Assembly (NCBI RefSeq): GCF_030285625.1
Contig: NZ_CP127294.1
Span: 2,428,001 to 2,492,000, forward strand
DNA: 64,000 nucleotides
Direction: 5' to 3'
From: Amycolatopsis sp. 2-15
GTDB lineage: Bacteria > Actinomycetota > Actinomycetes > Mycobacteriales > Pseudonocardiaceae
The notes under the pieces are model-generated. The model searched no databases. It had not been told where the DNA came from and saw only the letters and a program-made list of their open reading frames with translations. Below are positions 23,401-31,091 of this stretch, in pieces (the first letter of the stretch is position 1; every line of letters starts with the position of its first letter). The position numbers and the translations under genes were made by a program.

Positions 23401-24822
23401 ATGCCCGAACGGATCGACTACGACGCCAAGATCCCGAACAACGTCAACCTCGCCGACGACCGGAGGTTGCAGCGGGCGCTGGAAGGCTGGCAGCCGAAGT
23501 TCATGAACTGGTGGGGCGAGATGGGCCCCACCCTGCAGACGCACGGCGTCTACCTGCGCACGGCCGTGAGCGTCGGGCGTGAGGGCTGGGCGCACTTCGA
23601 CCACGTGAACGTGCCCGACTACCGCTGGGGCATCTTCCTGGCCGAGCGCGACCCCGACCGGCGCATCGCCTTCGGCGAGCACGCCGGGGAGCCGGTGTGG
23701 CAGCAGGTGCCCGGTGAGTACCGCGCCGACCTGCAGCGCCTGATCGTGATCCAGGGCGACACTGAGCCGGCGTCGGTCGAGCAGCAGCGGCTGCTGGGCC
23801 TGACCGCGCCGAGCCTGTACGACCTGCGCAACCTCTTCCAGGTCAACGTCGAAGAGGGCCGGCACCTGTGGGCGATGGTCTATCTGCTGCACGCGTACTT
23901 CGGCCGTGAAGGCCGGGACGAGGCGGAAGGCCTGCTGCTGCGCAACTCCGGCAGCCCTGACGCGCCGCGCATCCTCGGCGCGTTCAACGAGGAAACGGCC
24001 GACTGGCTGGCCTTTTTCATGTTCACCTACTTCACCGACCGCGACGGGAAGTACCAGCTCGGGACGTTGAAGGAGTCCTCCTTCGACCCGCTCTCGCGCA
24101 CGTGCGAGTTCATGCTGAAGGAAGAGGCGCACCACATGTTCGTCGGCACCACGGGTGTCGACCGCGTGGTGCAGCGGTCCGCGGATCTCATCCGGGAGCA
24201 CGACACGCTCGACATCGCCTCCCACGGTGGCATCCCGCTCGACATCATCCAGCGGTACCTGAACTTCCACTACACGGTGTCGCTCGACCTGTTCGGCAGC
24301 GAGACCTCCACGAACGCCGCGAACTACTACACCGCGGGCCTCAAGGGCCGCTGGCAGGAGACGCGGCGCAAGGACGACCACAAGCTCACCGACGACAGCC
24401 GCGACCTCGACCGTCCCAACGGCGACGGCACGTGGACCTCGGACGAGCTGCAGGCCATCCTGCTGCTGAACCTCGACCTGCGCGGCGAGTACACGGCCGA
24501 CTGCCAGACCGGTGTGAACCGCTGGAACAAGATTCTCGCGGACGCGGACCTCGACTTCCGCTTCAAGCTTCCGCACCCTGGTTTCAACCGCGAGGTCGGC
24601 ATAAACTCCGGCCACCACATCACTCCCGACGGCAACATCGTCGACGAGGCCACGTGGGAGGCCAGCCGGCACCGGTGGCTGCCGACCGCCGAGGACCTGA
24701 CGTTCGTCCGCTCGCTCATGCACCCGGTGTACGAGCGCGGGAAGATCGCCAGCTGGGTCGCGCCGCCGAGGCAGGGCATCAACGGCAAACCGTTCGACTA
24801 CGAGTACGTGCACCTCACCTAG
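23401..24822 (+). CDS. boxB: Benzoyl-CoA 2,3-epoxidase subunit BoxB
   Basis: 473 residues, starting 4 bp after boxC. Diiron carboxylate ligands are visible in two helices: QVNVEEGRHLWAMVYLLHAYFG and FMLKEEAHHMFVGTTG (E-x-x-H type). Start MPERIDYDAKIPNNVNLADD and PHPGFNREVGINSGHHITPDG are typical of the family. BoxB, with the reductase BoxA, epoxidises benzoyl-CoA at the 2,3 position. BoxA is not encoded in this window, so electrons must come from a reductase gene elsewhere or from a different system. Confidence 0.95.
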   Translation: MPERIDYDAKIPNNVNLADDRRLQRALEGWQPKFMNWWGEMGPTLQTHGVYLRTAVSVGREGWAHFDHVNVPDYRWGIFLAERDPDRRIAFGEHAGEPVWQQVPGEYRADLQRLIVIQGDTEPASVEQQRLLGLTAPSLYDLRNLFQVNVEEGRHLWAMVYLLHAYFGREGRDEAEGLLLRNSGSPDAPRILGAFNEETADWLAFFMFTYFTDRDGKYQLGTLKESSFDPLSRTCEFMLKEEAHHMFVGTTGVDRVVQRSADLIREHDTLDIASHGGIPLDIIQRYLNFHYTVSLDLFGSETSTNAANYYTAGLKGRWQETRRKDDHKLTDDSRDLDRPNGDGTWTSDELQAILLLNLDLRGEYTADCQTGVNRWNKILADADLDFRFKLPHPGFNREVGINSGHHITPDGNIVDEATWEASRHRWLPTAEDLTFVRSLMHPVYERGKIASWVAPPRQGINGKPFDYEYVHLT

Positions 24823-24832
24823 AGGGGGCCCC

Positions 24833-26395
24833 ATGGGCGGGTTCAACGCAGCCGAATACCTGTTGTCCCAGGGGCGTCCCGACGCACCCGCCGTCGTCTC
24901 CGCGCGGCGGACCCTGAGCTACGCCGAGCTCACCGACGAGGCCCACCGGGTCGCGTCGGGCCTGCGTTCCCTGGGCGTGCGCCCGGAAGAACGCGTGATG
25001 TTCTGCATGGTCGACGACGTCGAGCTGCTCACGGGCATCCTCGGCGCGATGCTGGCCGGCGCCGTCGCGGTGCCGGTGTCCACTATGGTCACGGGCCTCG
25101 AGCTGGGCAAGGTCCTGGCCGACTCGCGGGCGCGCGTGCTGTGCGTGTCCGGGGAGTTCGCCGCGCAGGCCGTCGGTGCGCTGGCGGCCGCGCCGGAGGT
25201 CACGGACGTGCTGCTCGACCGCGCGGACGCGGCGGAGTTCTCCTCGGGCGTGGCGACGCACGCGTGGGCCGAACTGACCACTGTGGATGATCTGGACCTG
25301 GAACCCGCTCGCACGTGGGAGGATTCGCCCGCGCTGTGGCTGTACACGTCGGGCACGACGGGGCAGCCGAAGGGCGCGATGCACCGGCACGCGAGCATCC
25401 GCGCGGTGTGCGAGACCTACGCGCATTCGATCCTGGCGACGGCGCCGGCCGACCGGTTCCTGTCCGTGCCGAAGCTGTTTTTCGCCTACGGCTTGGGGAA
25501 TTCCGCGTTCTTCCCGCTCGCCGCCGGCGGCACGACGCTGCTGGAACCCGCGCGGCCGACACCGGCCTTGTTCGCCGCCCGCGCTCGCGCCGACAAGCCG
25601 ACGTTGTTCTTCGGCGTGCCGACGTTCTTCGCCGGCGTGCTGGCCAGCGACGTCCCGGACGACTCGTTCGCCTCGGTGCGCTACGCCGTGTCGGCCGGGG
25701 AACCGTTGCCCGCCACCATTTTCACGCGTTTCCGCGACCGTTTCGGCGTCGAGATCCTCGACGGGATCGGCTCCACGGAAGCATTGCACATCTTTCTGTC
25801 CAACCGCCCGGGCTCGATCCGGCCGGGCAGCACGGGGACCGCTGTGCCGGGCTACGCCGTGGAGATCCGCGACGAGAACGGCGCGCTCATCGAGGGCACA
25901 GGGCAGCCGGGTGAGCTGTTCGTGTCGGGCCCGTCGACGGCGATGGGCTACTGGGCGCGGTACGAGACCACCAAACGCGTGTTCCAGGGCGAGTGGCTGC
26001 GCACGGGCGACAGCTATGTCCGCAACGAGGACGGCACGCTGACTTGCCTGGGCCGCTTCGGCGACATGCTGAAGGCGGGCGGGATCTGGGTGTCACCGTC
26101 CGAAGTGGAGGAACGACTGCTGCAGCACCCGTCCGTCGCCGAGGTGGCGGTGGTGGCCGCGCCGGACGCGGACGGCCTCGACAAGCCGGTGGCGTGCGTC
26201 GTCGCGGCGCCCGGCTTCGCCGTGGACCCGGACGAGCTGATCGAGTTCTGCCGCGCGGGTCTGGCGGCGTTCAAGCGTCCGCGCGGCGTGGTGGAGCTGC
26301 CGGAGCTGCCGAAGACGGCGACGGGCAAGATTCGCCGCAATGTGATCCGCGACCAGGTGCGCGAGTCGCTGCTCGTGGTTCCCGCGAAACCGTGA
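24833..26395 (+). CDS. Benzoate-CoA ligase
   Basis: 520 residues of the acyl-adenylate family. ATP loop LYTSGTTGQPKGAMHRH, the A8 hinge region GRFGDMLKAGGIWVSPSEVEERL, adenylation motif GEWLRTGDSYV and the catalytic lysine motif KTATGKIRR near the C-terminus are all intact. Region FFAYGLGNSAFFPLAAGGTTLLEP is a hallmark of benzoate/4-hydroxybenzoate-CoA ligases. It supplies benzoyl-CoA from benzoate, ATP and CoA for BoxB. It lies 10 bp after boxB in the same operon. Confidence 0.93.
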   Translation: MGGFNAAEYLLSQGRPDAPAVVSARRTLSYAELTDEAHRVASGLRSLGVRPEERVMFCMVDDVELLTGILGAMLAGAVAVPVSTMVTGLELGKVLADSRARVLCVSGEFAAQAVGALAAAPEVTDVLLDRADAAEFSSGVATHAWAELTTVDDLDLEPARTWEDSPALWLYTSGTTGQPKGAMHRHASIRAVCETYAHSILATAPADRFLSVPKLFFAYGLGNSAFFPLAAGGTTLLEPARPTPALFAARARADKPTLFFGVPTFFAGVLASDVPDDSFASVRYAVSAGEPLPATIFTRFRDRFGVEILDGIGSTEALHIFLSNRPGSIRPGSTGTAVPGYAVEIRDENGALIEGTGQPGELFVSGPSTAMGYWARYETTKRVFQGEWLRTGDSYVRNEDGTLTCLGRFGDMLKAGGIWVSPSEVEERLLQHPSVAEVAVVAAPDADGLDKPVACVVAAPGFAVDPDELIEFCRAGLAAFKRPRGVVELPELPKTATGKIRRNVIRDQVRESLLVVPAKP

Positions 26396-26408
26396 TCGAC
26401 TGGCCGGC

Positions 26409-27263
26409 ATGATCGACGGTCGTTTCGTGGTCGACGCCCACGTCCACACCCCCCGGCTGCCCACGCTCAAACCGGCCTGGATGGACTGGGCCCGCGACTT
26501 CGCCGGCACGTACCCGTGGCGCACGGTCTACGACGACGCGGGTTCCGTGATCCCCGCCGCGATGGACGAGCTGATGGATTCCGAGGGCGTCGACCGCGTA
26601 CTGCTGTTCTGCGAGTACAGCCCGCGCGCCACCGGCATCCAGCCGATCGAGGACAACCTGCCGCTGGTCGCACACAACCCTTCGCGGTTCCGGTTGGTGG
26701 CCAACGTGAACCCGCACCTGCACCACCCGCTTCGCGACGAGGTCGCCCGCCAGCTCGACCTGGGCGCGGTCGCGCTGAAGCTCCACCCCGTGCACGGCGG
26801 TTTCTCGCCCGCGGACAAGGAGCTGTACCCCGTCTACGAGCTGTGCGCTTCCGCCGGCGTGCCCGTCATTCTGCACTCGGGCCTCTCGGTGTTTCCCGGC
26901 TCCCGCGCGAGCTTCGGCGACCCCGCCCTGCTGTCCGACGTGGTCGAAGACTTCCCCACCGTGAGCTTCGTCTTCGCCCACGGCGGCCGCGGCTGGTGGT
27001 ACGACACCGCGGCCTTCATGGCCCAGTCGCGCCCCAACGTCTGGCTCGACCTCGCCGGCCTGCCACCCAAGAAACTGCCGGACTACTACGCCCGCTTCGA
27101 CCTGCCCCGACTGGCCCGCAAGTGGATCTTCGGCACGGACTGGCCGGGCGTGCCAGGGACCGCCGTGAACGTCCGCTCGATCGCCGGGCTGGGCCTGCCG
27201 GAGGAAACCTTGGAGGACGTGCTGGCGGGTAATGCGCTGAGGCTGATGCCGGGGTTGAAGTAG
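26409..27263 (+). CDS. Amidohydrolase-family (amidohydrolase 2) protein
   Basis: 284 residues. Metal-binding motifs of the TIM-barrel amidohydrolase 2 class appear in order: FVVDAHVHTP (H-x-H), VALKLHPVHGG, VPVILHSG, FVFAHGGRGW and WIFGTDWPG. Family members decarboxylate aromatic acids or hydrolyse lactones and imines. Its place 13 bp after the benzoate-CoA ligase suggests a role in channelling an aromatic acid or a ring-opening product into the box pathway, but no substrate can be named. Confidence 0.88.
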   Translation: MIDGRFVVDAHVHTPRLPTLKPAWMDWARDFAGTYPWRTVYDDAGSVIPAAMDELMDSEGVDRVLLFCEYSPRATGIQPIEDNLPLVAHNPSRFRLVANVNPHLHHPLRDEVARQLDLGAVALKLHPVHGGFSPADKELYPVYELCASAGVPVILHSGLSVFPGSRASFGDPALLSDVVEDFPTVSFVFAHGGRGWWYDTAAFMAQSRPNVWLDLAGLPPKKLPDYYARFDLPRLARKWIFGTDWPGVPGTAVNVRSIAGLGLPEETLEDVLAGNALRLMPGLK

Positions 27264-27285
27264 CGCCGCGTGCGGCTCGACGCGG

Positions 27286-27510
27286 TCAGCCGGAGAGCGA
27301 AGCCAGGAGCAGCTCGCCAGTGAGAACCAGGGTGTCGAGCTCCATCCCTGCACCTGCCGGGGTGCTCCGGACTTTGCGCAGGCTTCGGGCCGAGTCCTTG
27401 CTGAACCACTTTCGGACGTGAAGCGCAGCATCCTCCTTCAGCTGTGCGCCGGCCTCGGCGAGTTGCGTGCGGACTGCCGCGCTGTTCGGTGTTCGGTCAA
27501 TACAGAACAC
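27286..27510 (-). CDS. Small protein or gene remnant, unknown
   Basis: 74 residues from a GTG at 27510: FCIDRTPNSAAVRTQLAEAG, then KEDAALHVRKWFSKDSARSLRKVRSTPAG and a hydrophobic tail ELDTLVLTGELLLASLSG. Amphipathic helices are predicted by eye, and no domain is recognised. The start codon lies inside a perfect 12-bp inverted repeat, an unusual placement that either means autoregulation or that the real gene has lost its beginning. Codon positions 1 and 3 are GC-rich as in genuine genes here. It could be the end of a decayed regulator. Confidence 0.4.
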   Translation of the reverse strand: MFCIDRTPNSAAVRTQLAEAGAQLKEDAALHVRKWFSKDSARSLRKVRSTPAGAGMELDTLVLTGELLLASLSG

Positions 27511-27516
27511 CGAACA
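27483..27516. repeat. Perfect 12-bp inverted repeat
   Basis: TGTTCGGTGTTC (27483-27494), ten bases, then GAACACCGAACA (27505-27516). Each arm itself contains a GTTC direct repeat. It overlaps the start of the small minus-strand frame and lies 125 bp upstream of the sigma gene on the other strand. Operator or hairpin; too long for chance. Confidence 0.6.
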
Positions 27517-27640
27517 CCTCTTGCGTGCGCCGAGGTGACCTGCGGATACGCGGAGTCGCCCGATTCGGCGGTCGTTCCGGTGATCGGGAGCCGGCGGGGG
27601 TGGTCACGTCGTCTGCGTTTGCGGACGAAAGGACGTGGGC

Positions 27641-28141
27641 ATGGCCGAGGACGGGGAGTTGCGCCGGATTTCGAACCTTGTCGTACGCGTGGTCGCCGCC
27701 GACCCGGGGCTGCGCGGCGACGCGGAGGACGCGTGCCAGGCGGCATGGGCCGAGTTCCTCGGCCGGCCGGACACCGTGCGCGACCACTCGCGCCTCGGCG
27801 CCTGGCTCACCACGGTCGCCCGGCGGCACGCCATCCGCGCCGTCAGCCGGCGGGCGCGGTCCGCGGAGGTCGAGGCCGCGGTCGCCCCGGCGGGCGCCGC
27901 CGAGTCGCCCGAAGCGGCGGCGCTGGACAACGACGTGGCCATCGCGTTGTGGCGCACGGTCGACAGCCTGCCGGACCGCCACCGGCGGCTGGTGTGGTTG
28001 CTGGCGCACCGGCCGGAGCTGTCGGTCCGTGAGGTGGCGGCTGAGCTGGGGATTTCGCCGAGCAGCCTGGGCAAGGTGCGGAGCCGGTGCCTCGCCGTGC
28101 TGAGGTATCGGCTCACGGCGCAGGGGTACACGTACCCGTGA
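27641..28141 (+). CDS. ECF-like RNA polymerase sigma factor
   Basis: 166 residues from the ATG at 27641, with AAAGGA 8 bases upstream; a GTG at 27635 is an alternative. Region 2 is short: ADPGLRGDAEDACQAAWAEFLGRPDTVRDHSRLGAWLTTVARRHAIRAVSRR. Region 4: LPDRHRRLVWLLAHRPELSVREVAAELGISPSSLGKVRSRCLAVLRYRL with a proper helix-turn-helix. No anti-sigma gene is near, and the next 400 bp hold only a decayed copy of its own 3' end. Target promoter unknown. Confidence 0.9.
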   Translation: MAEDGELRRISNLVVRVVAADPGLRGDAEDACQAAWAEFLGRPDTVRDHSRLGAWLTTVARRHAIRAVSRRARSAEVEAAVAPAGAAESPEAAALDNDVAIALWRTVDSLPDRHRRLVWLLAHRPELSVREVAAELGISPSSLGKVRSRCLAVLRYRLTAQGYTYP

Positions 28142-28537
28142 GCGGCGGATGCAGCACGCCGGGTCGGCCGCCTTACCGGTGGCGAAGGTTCGGTCGCGGT
28201 CGACGCGTCTCAGTCGGCAGCTCCAGCGCGGGCGCGGGCTTTGAGCCTCGGACTTCCGCAAGTCAGCGCAATAGCGGCAGGGTCGGCGCACGTCGCAACG
28301 GCGCTTCGGGCGAGCGGCGACGAAGCCCGGTCAGCGAGCGACAGACGTCCGCTGGCCCGCGGATTTCGCCGAGATGCCTGGACAAGCAGCGGAGCCGGCG
28401 TTGAGATACCCGTTCACCGCGCCGGGCTGCACCTACCCGCGACCGCGTTCGATCAGGTGCGCAAGGCCGAAGGCCCGAACCCGTGCGAAACCGAACAGTC
28501 GAGCTCGCGCGCAAAGCCGCAGCTCAACAGCCCAAAA
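28142..28537. other. Gene-free stretch after the sigma gene
   Basis: About 400 bp without a supportable gene. The only structure I see is the degenerate copy of the sigma-gene 3' end at 28361-28442. The left 220 bp show no clear homology to the sigma gene and no tRNA or terminator. Confidence 0.55.
28361..28442 (+). pseudogene. Decayed duplicate of the sigma gene 3' end
   Basis: Compared with 28050-28141, the segment starts with the identical GGATTTCGCCGAG, then GCCTGGaCAAGcaGCGGAGCCGG against GCCTGGgCAAGgtGCGGAGCCGG. After an 8-base deletion it continues with TTGAGATACCCG against CTGAGGTATCGG, and a C-terminal LRYPFTAPGCTYP against LRYRLTAQGYTYP. The stop has become CGA. It is the region-4 tail of a second, former copy of the sigma gene about 310 bp downstream. 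Confidence 0.75.
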
Positions 28538-28918
28538 TCAATCTACGATCTCATGCAGACACAAAACGTTCCCCTCCGAATCCGCGAACCACGCCGCCCT
28601 CTCCTGCCCCACCCGGGCCACGTGATTGACGGTCTTCAGCCCCTCCACGTCGACGTCCTGGAACTGCACCCCGCGCCGCTCCAGCAGAGTCATCTCGGCC
28701 GGCAGGTCGACGACCTCGAAGCTCAACGCCGTGTTCGGGCTTTGCGCTCCCTCGGGCATCAGCCGCAGTCCGATGGTGCCGGCTCCGGCGGCGAAGTACT
28801 GGGTTCCGTCTTCGCCGGTGTTGACGGGGGCGAGGCCGAGGGAGTCGGCGTAGAAGTGGGCGGCGCGGGTGGCGTCGGACACCGGGAGCATGGTGGTGAT
28901 GGTCGAGTCGGTAAGCAT
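28538..28918 (-). CDS. VOC-family protein
   Basis: 126 residues from the ATG at 28918. One VOC domain: MLTDSTITTMLPVSDATRAAHFYADSLGLAPVNTGEDGTQYFAAGAGTIGLRLMPEG, then ALSFEVVDLPAEMTLLERRGVQFQDVDV and ADSEGNVLCLHEIVD. The usual His ligands are not obvious, so it may be a metal-free binding protein of the fold. It sits 47 bp downstream of the MhqR-like gene on the same strand and could be co-transcribed with it. Confidence 0.88.
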   Translation of the reverse strand: MLTDSTITTMLPVSDATRAAHFYADSLGLAPVNTGEDGTQYFAAGAGTIGLRLMPEGAQSPNTALSFEVVDLPAEMTLLERRGVQFQDVDVEGLKTVNHVARVGQERAAWFADSEGNVLCLHEIVD

Positions 28919-28965
28919 GTCAGCAGCATGCGCCGACCAGGCAAAACGTCGGTAGGGCGCGTTTT

Positions 28966-29418
28966 TCAGCCGTTGGCCGACCGCAGGGTGCGCATGGCGG
29001 AAGCGAGAGCCGACGCGTCGTCGCCGAGGGGGGTCAGGACGATACGGCGCAGGATTTCCGCGCAGGCCGAGCGGGCCTTCAGGGCGACGTCCAGGCCGTG
29101 CTCGGTCAGGGCGGCGAACGTGACGCGACGGTCGTCCGGGCTGGGGATGCGGCAGATGAGGTCCGCGGCGACGAGGCGGTCGGCCACCTTGGTGAAGCCA
29201 CCGCTGGACAGCGCCGCCTCGGTGGCCAGGCGGGTCATCGGCATGCGGTGGTCGGGTGAGCGCACGAGTCTCAGCAGGATGTCGAACGACGCGGGCGCGA
29301 TGCCGAACCGATCGGCGATCTCGCCCATCAGCTTGTCCTGCGTGGCGAGGTAACCCTCGATCACGAGGCCCCACCAGGTCACGATCTCGTCGTCGTCCGT
29401 GCGCGGGTCAGGTGTCAC
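28966..29418 (-). CDS. MarR-family regulator, MhqR-like
   Basis: 150 residues from the GTG at 29418; earlier starts would add an unlikely tail. Winged helix: FGIAPASFDILLRLVRSPDHRMPMTRLATEAALSSGGFTKVADRLVAADLICRIPSPDDRRVTFAALT, with the wing arginines DDRR intact. It is divergent from a ring-cleaving-dioxygenase gene followed by a hydrolase gene, the same partners that MhqR controls in Bacillus in the quinone/hydroquinone response. A 14-bp motif in the shared promoter region is repeated at 11946, so its regulon may include the VOC gene there. Confidence 0.88.
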   Translation of the reverse strand: MTPDPRTDDDEIVTWWGLVIEGYLATQDKLMGEIADRFGIAPASFDILLRLVRSPDHRMPMTRLATEAALSSGGFTKVADRLVAADLICRIPSPDDRRVTFAALTEHGLDVALKARSACAEILRRIVLTPLGDDASALASAMRTLRSANG

Positions 29419-29454
29419 GGCGCACACGCTACCGCACAGTCTCACTGGAATATA

Positions 29455-29468
29455 TCTTGCGCGCGAGA
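29455..29468. promoter_or_regulatory. Candidate operator of the MhqR-like regulator
   Basis: TCTTGCGCGCGAGA, near-palindromic (12 of 14), lies 37 bp from the MarR start and 46 bp from the dioxygenase start. The reverse complement is identical to 11946-11959 upstream of the other VOC gene. Core ATCT/GAGA bases recall the MhqR box of Bacillus, as I remember it. Confidence 0.65.
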
Positions 29469-29513
29469 GGTTTTGTGAGTTAGCTTGAGACACCAGCACC
29501 CCGAGGAGACCTG

Positions 29514-30479
29514 ATGTCCATCAAAACGAGCGGGTTGCACCACGTCACCGCCATCGGCGGCAACCCCCAGCGCAACGTCGACTTCTACCTGCGGACCCTG
29601 GGGCTGCGGCTGGTGAAGACGACCGTCAACTTCGACGACCCGGGCACCTACCACCTCTACTACGGCGACCAGTCCGGCAAACCGGGCTCGCTGATCACCT
29701 TCTTCCCCTGGTCCGACGCGCCCGCCGGCCGCCTCGGGACCGGCCAGGCGACGACCACGGCGTTCTCCGTGCCGGAGACCTCGCTCGGCTGGTGGCAGCA
29801 GCACCTGAAGGCTCAGGGTGTGGAGACGAGCCAGATCCGCAACGCCGACAACGAGGAAACCCTGGCCTTCCGCGACCCCGACGGCCTGCAGCTCGCCCTC
29901 GTCGCGCACCCGCAGGGCGACCCGCGCGACCCGTGGGACACGAAGCTCGTCCCGGCGGAGAACGCCATCCGCGGCCTGCACTCCGTCACGCTGTCGGTGT
30001 CCAAAGAGGACGCGACGGCCGGCATGTTCACCGACGGCCTCGGCCTTTCCTTCCACAGCCAGGAAGGCAACCGCTTCCGCTTCGAGGCGGGCGAAGGCGG
30101 CCCGGGCGCGCTCGTCGACGTGCTCGTGACGCCGGAGACCCCGCGCGGCCTCGTCGCCACGGGCACCGTGCACCACGTGGCCTGGCGCGCGCCCGACGAG
30201 CCGACGCAGGCGGCCTGGCGTGAGGAGCTCGTGGACAAGGGTGTCAACGTCACGTCTATTTTGGACCGCCAGTACTTCCGCTCCATCTACTTCCGCGAGC
30301 CCGGCGGCACCCTGCTCGAAGTGGCCACGGACGCGCCCGGCTTCACCTACGACGAGCCGCTGCTCGAGCTCGGCCGTGCGCTGAAGCTCCCGCCGTGGCT
30401 GGAACCGCGCCGCGACGAGATCGAGCACATGCTGCCCAAGCTGAACCTCCCGAGCGAGAACAACCCGGAGCAGAAGTGA
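29514..30479 (+). CDS. Ring-cleaving dioxygenase, MhqO/PcpA-like
   Basis: 321 residues with two VOC domains. Metal-ligand candidates are the His of SGLHHVTAIGG near residue 10, the His of GTVHHVAWRAPDE in the second domain, and the Glu of EPGGTLLEVATDAPG near the end, the 2-His-1-carboxylate set of PcpA/LinE. NVDFYLRTLGLRLVKTTVNFDDPGTYHLYYGD is diagnostic for MhqO-type proteins. It should open para-hydroquinone or catechol rings using Fe(II) and oxygen. The hydrolase gene overlaps its stop by 4 bases, and the MhqR-like gene is divergent. Confidence 0.93.
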   Translation: MSIKTSGLHHVTAIGGNPQRNVDFYLRTLGLRLVKTTVNFDDPGTYHLYYGDQSGKPGSLITFFPWSDAPAGRLGTGQATTTAFSVPETSLGWWQQHLKAQGVETSQIRNADNEETLAFRDPDGLQLALVAHPQGDPRDPWDTKLVPAENAIRGLHSVTLSVSKEDATAGMFTDGLGLSFHSQEGNRFRFEAGEGGPGALVDVLVTPETPRGLVATGTVHHVAWRAPDEPTQAAWREELVDKGVNVTSILDRQYFRSIYFREPGGTLLEVATDAPGFTYDEPLLELGRALKLPPWLEPRRDEIEHMLPKLNLPSENNPEQK

Positions 30480-31081
30480 GCACGTTCGAGCACAAGTACA
30501 CCGAGGGCCAGCCGGGCTTGCCGGTGCTGCTCCTGCTGCACGGCACCGGCGGTGGCCCCGACGACCTGCTCGGCCTCGCCCGTGAGCTGAGCCCCGGCTC
30601 GGCCACGCTCGCCCCGGCCGGCCCGGTGTCGGAGTTCGGCGCGGCGCGGTGGTTCCGCCGGCTCGCCGAGGGCGTCTTCGACCACGAAGACGTGGTCAAG
30701 CGCGCCAACGACCTCGCCGACTTCGTCGAGGCAGCCAAGAACGAGTACGGTTTCGAAGACCGCCGCCTCGTCGCCGTCGGCTTCTCCAACGGCGCCAACA
30801 TCGCCGCCGCCGTCACGCTCCTCCGTCCGGAAGTCCTCACCGAAGCCGCGCTGTTCTCCGGCATGTCCCCGGTCCCGCAACCGCCAGACCGCGACCTTTC
30901 GGACACGCGTGTCTTCCTGTCCAACGGCGAGCAGGACCCGATGGCCCCCTTGGCTTCCACCGAGGAGTACATCCGCCTGCTCAAGGAGCGGGGCGCCGAA
31001 GTGACCACGCACCGCCAGCCCGGCGGGCACCAGATCACGCTCGACGGCGTCCGCGCGGCCCGGGAGTGGCTCGCTCGCTAG
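30476..31081 (+). CDS. Phospholipase/carboxylesterase-type hydrolase, MhqD-like
   Basis: 201 residues from a GTG overlapping the previous stop. Strand and oxyanion loop LPVLLLLHGTGGGPDDLL, the nucleophile elbow AVGFSNGANIAAA (Ser in G-F-S-N-G), DPMAPLASTEEYIRLL (acid) and GGHQITLDGVRAAREWL (base His). This is the MhqD/YfhP class that accompanies MhqO. It should hydrolyse the ring-cleavage product or a quinone ester. Coupled translation with the dioxygenase gene. Confidence 0.92.
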   Translation: MSTFEHKYTEGQPGLPVLLLLHGTGGGPDDLLGLARELSPGSATLAPAGPVSEFGAARWFRRLAEGVFDHEDVVKRANDLADFVEAAKNEYGFEDRRLVAVGFSNGANIAAAVTLLRPEVLTEAALFSGMSPVPQPPDRDLSDTRVFLSNGEQDPMAPLASTEEYIRLLKERGAEVTTHRQPGGHQITLDGVRAAREWLAR

Positions 31082-31091
31082 GGTCGAGCCC

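Noticed and set aside
28142..28360. tRNA- or attachment-site-like sequence (GCGGGCTTTGAGCC) in the gene-free stretch
   Set aside because: No cloverleaf can be built, no anticodon arm and no integrase gene nearby.
28503..28516. CTCGCGCGCAAAG near the end of the VOC gene at 28.5 kb
   Set aside because: Only 11 of 14 matches, and it lies downstream of the neighbouring gene, not at a promoter.
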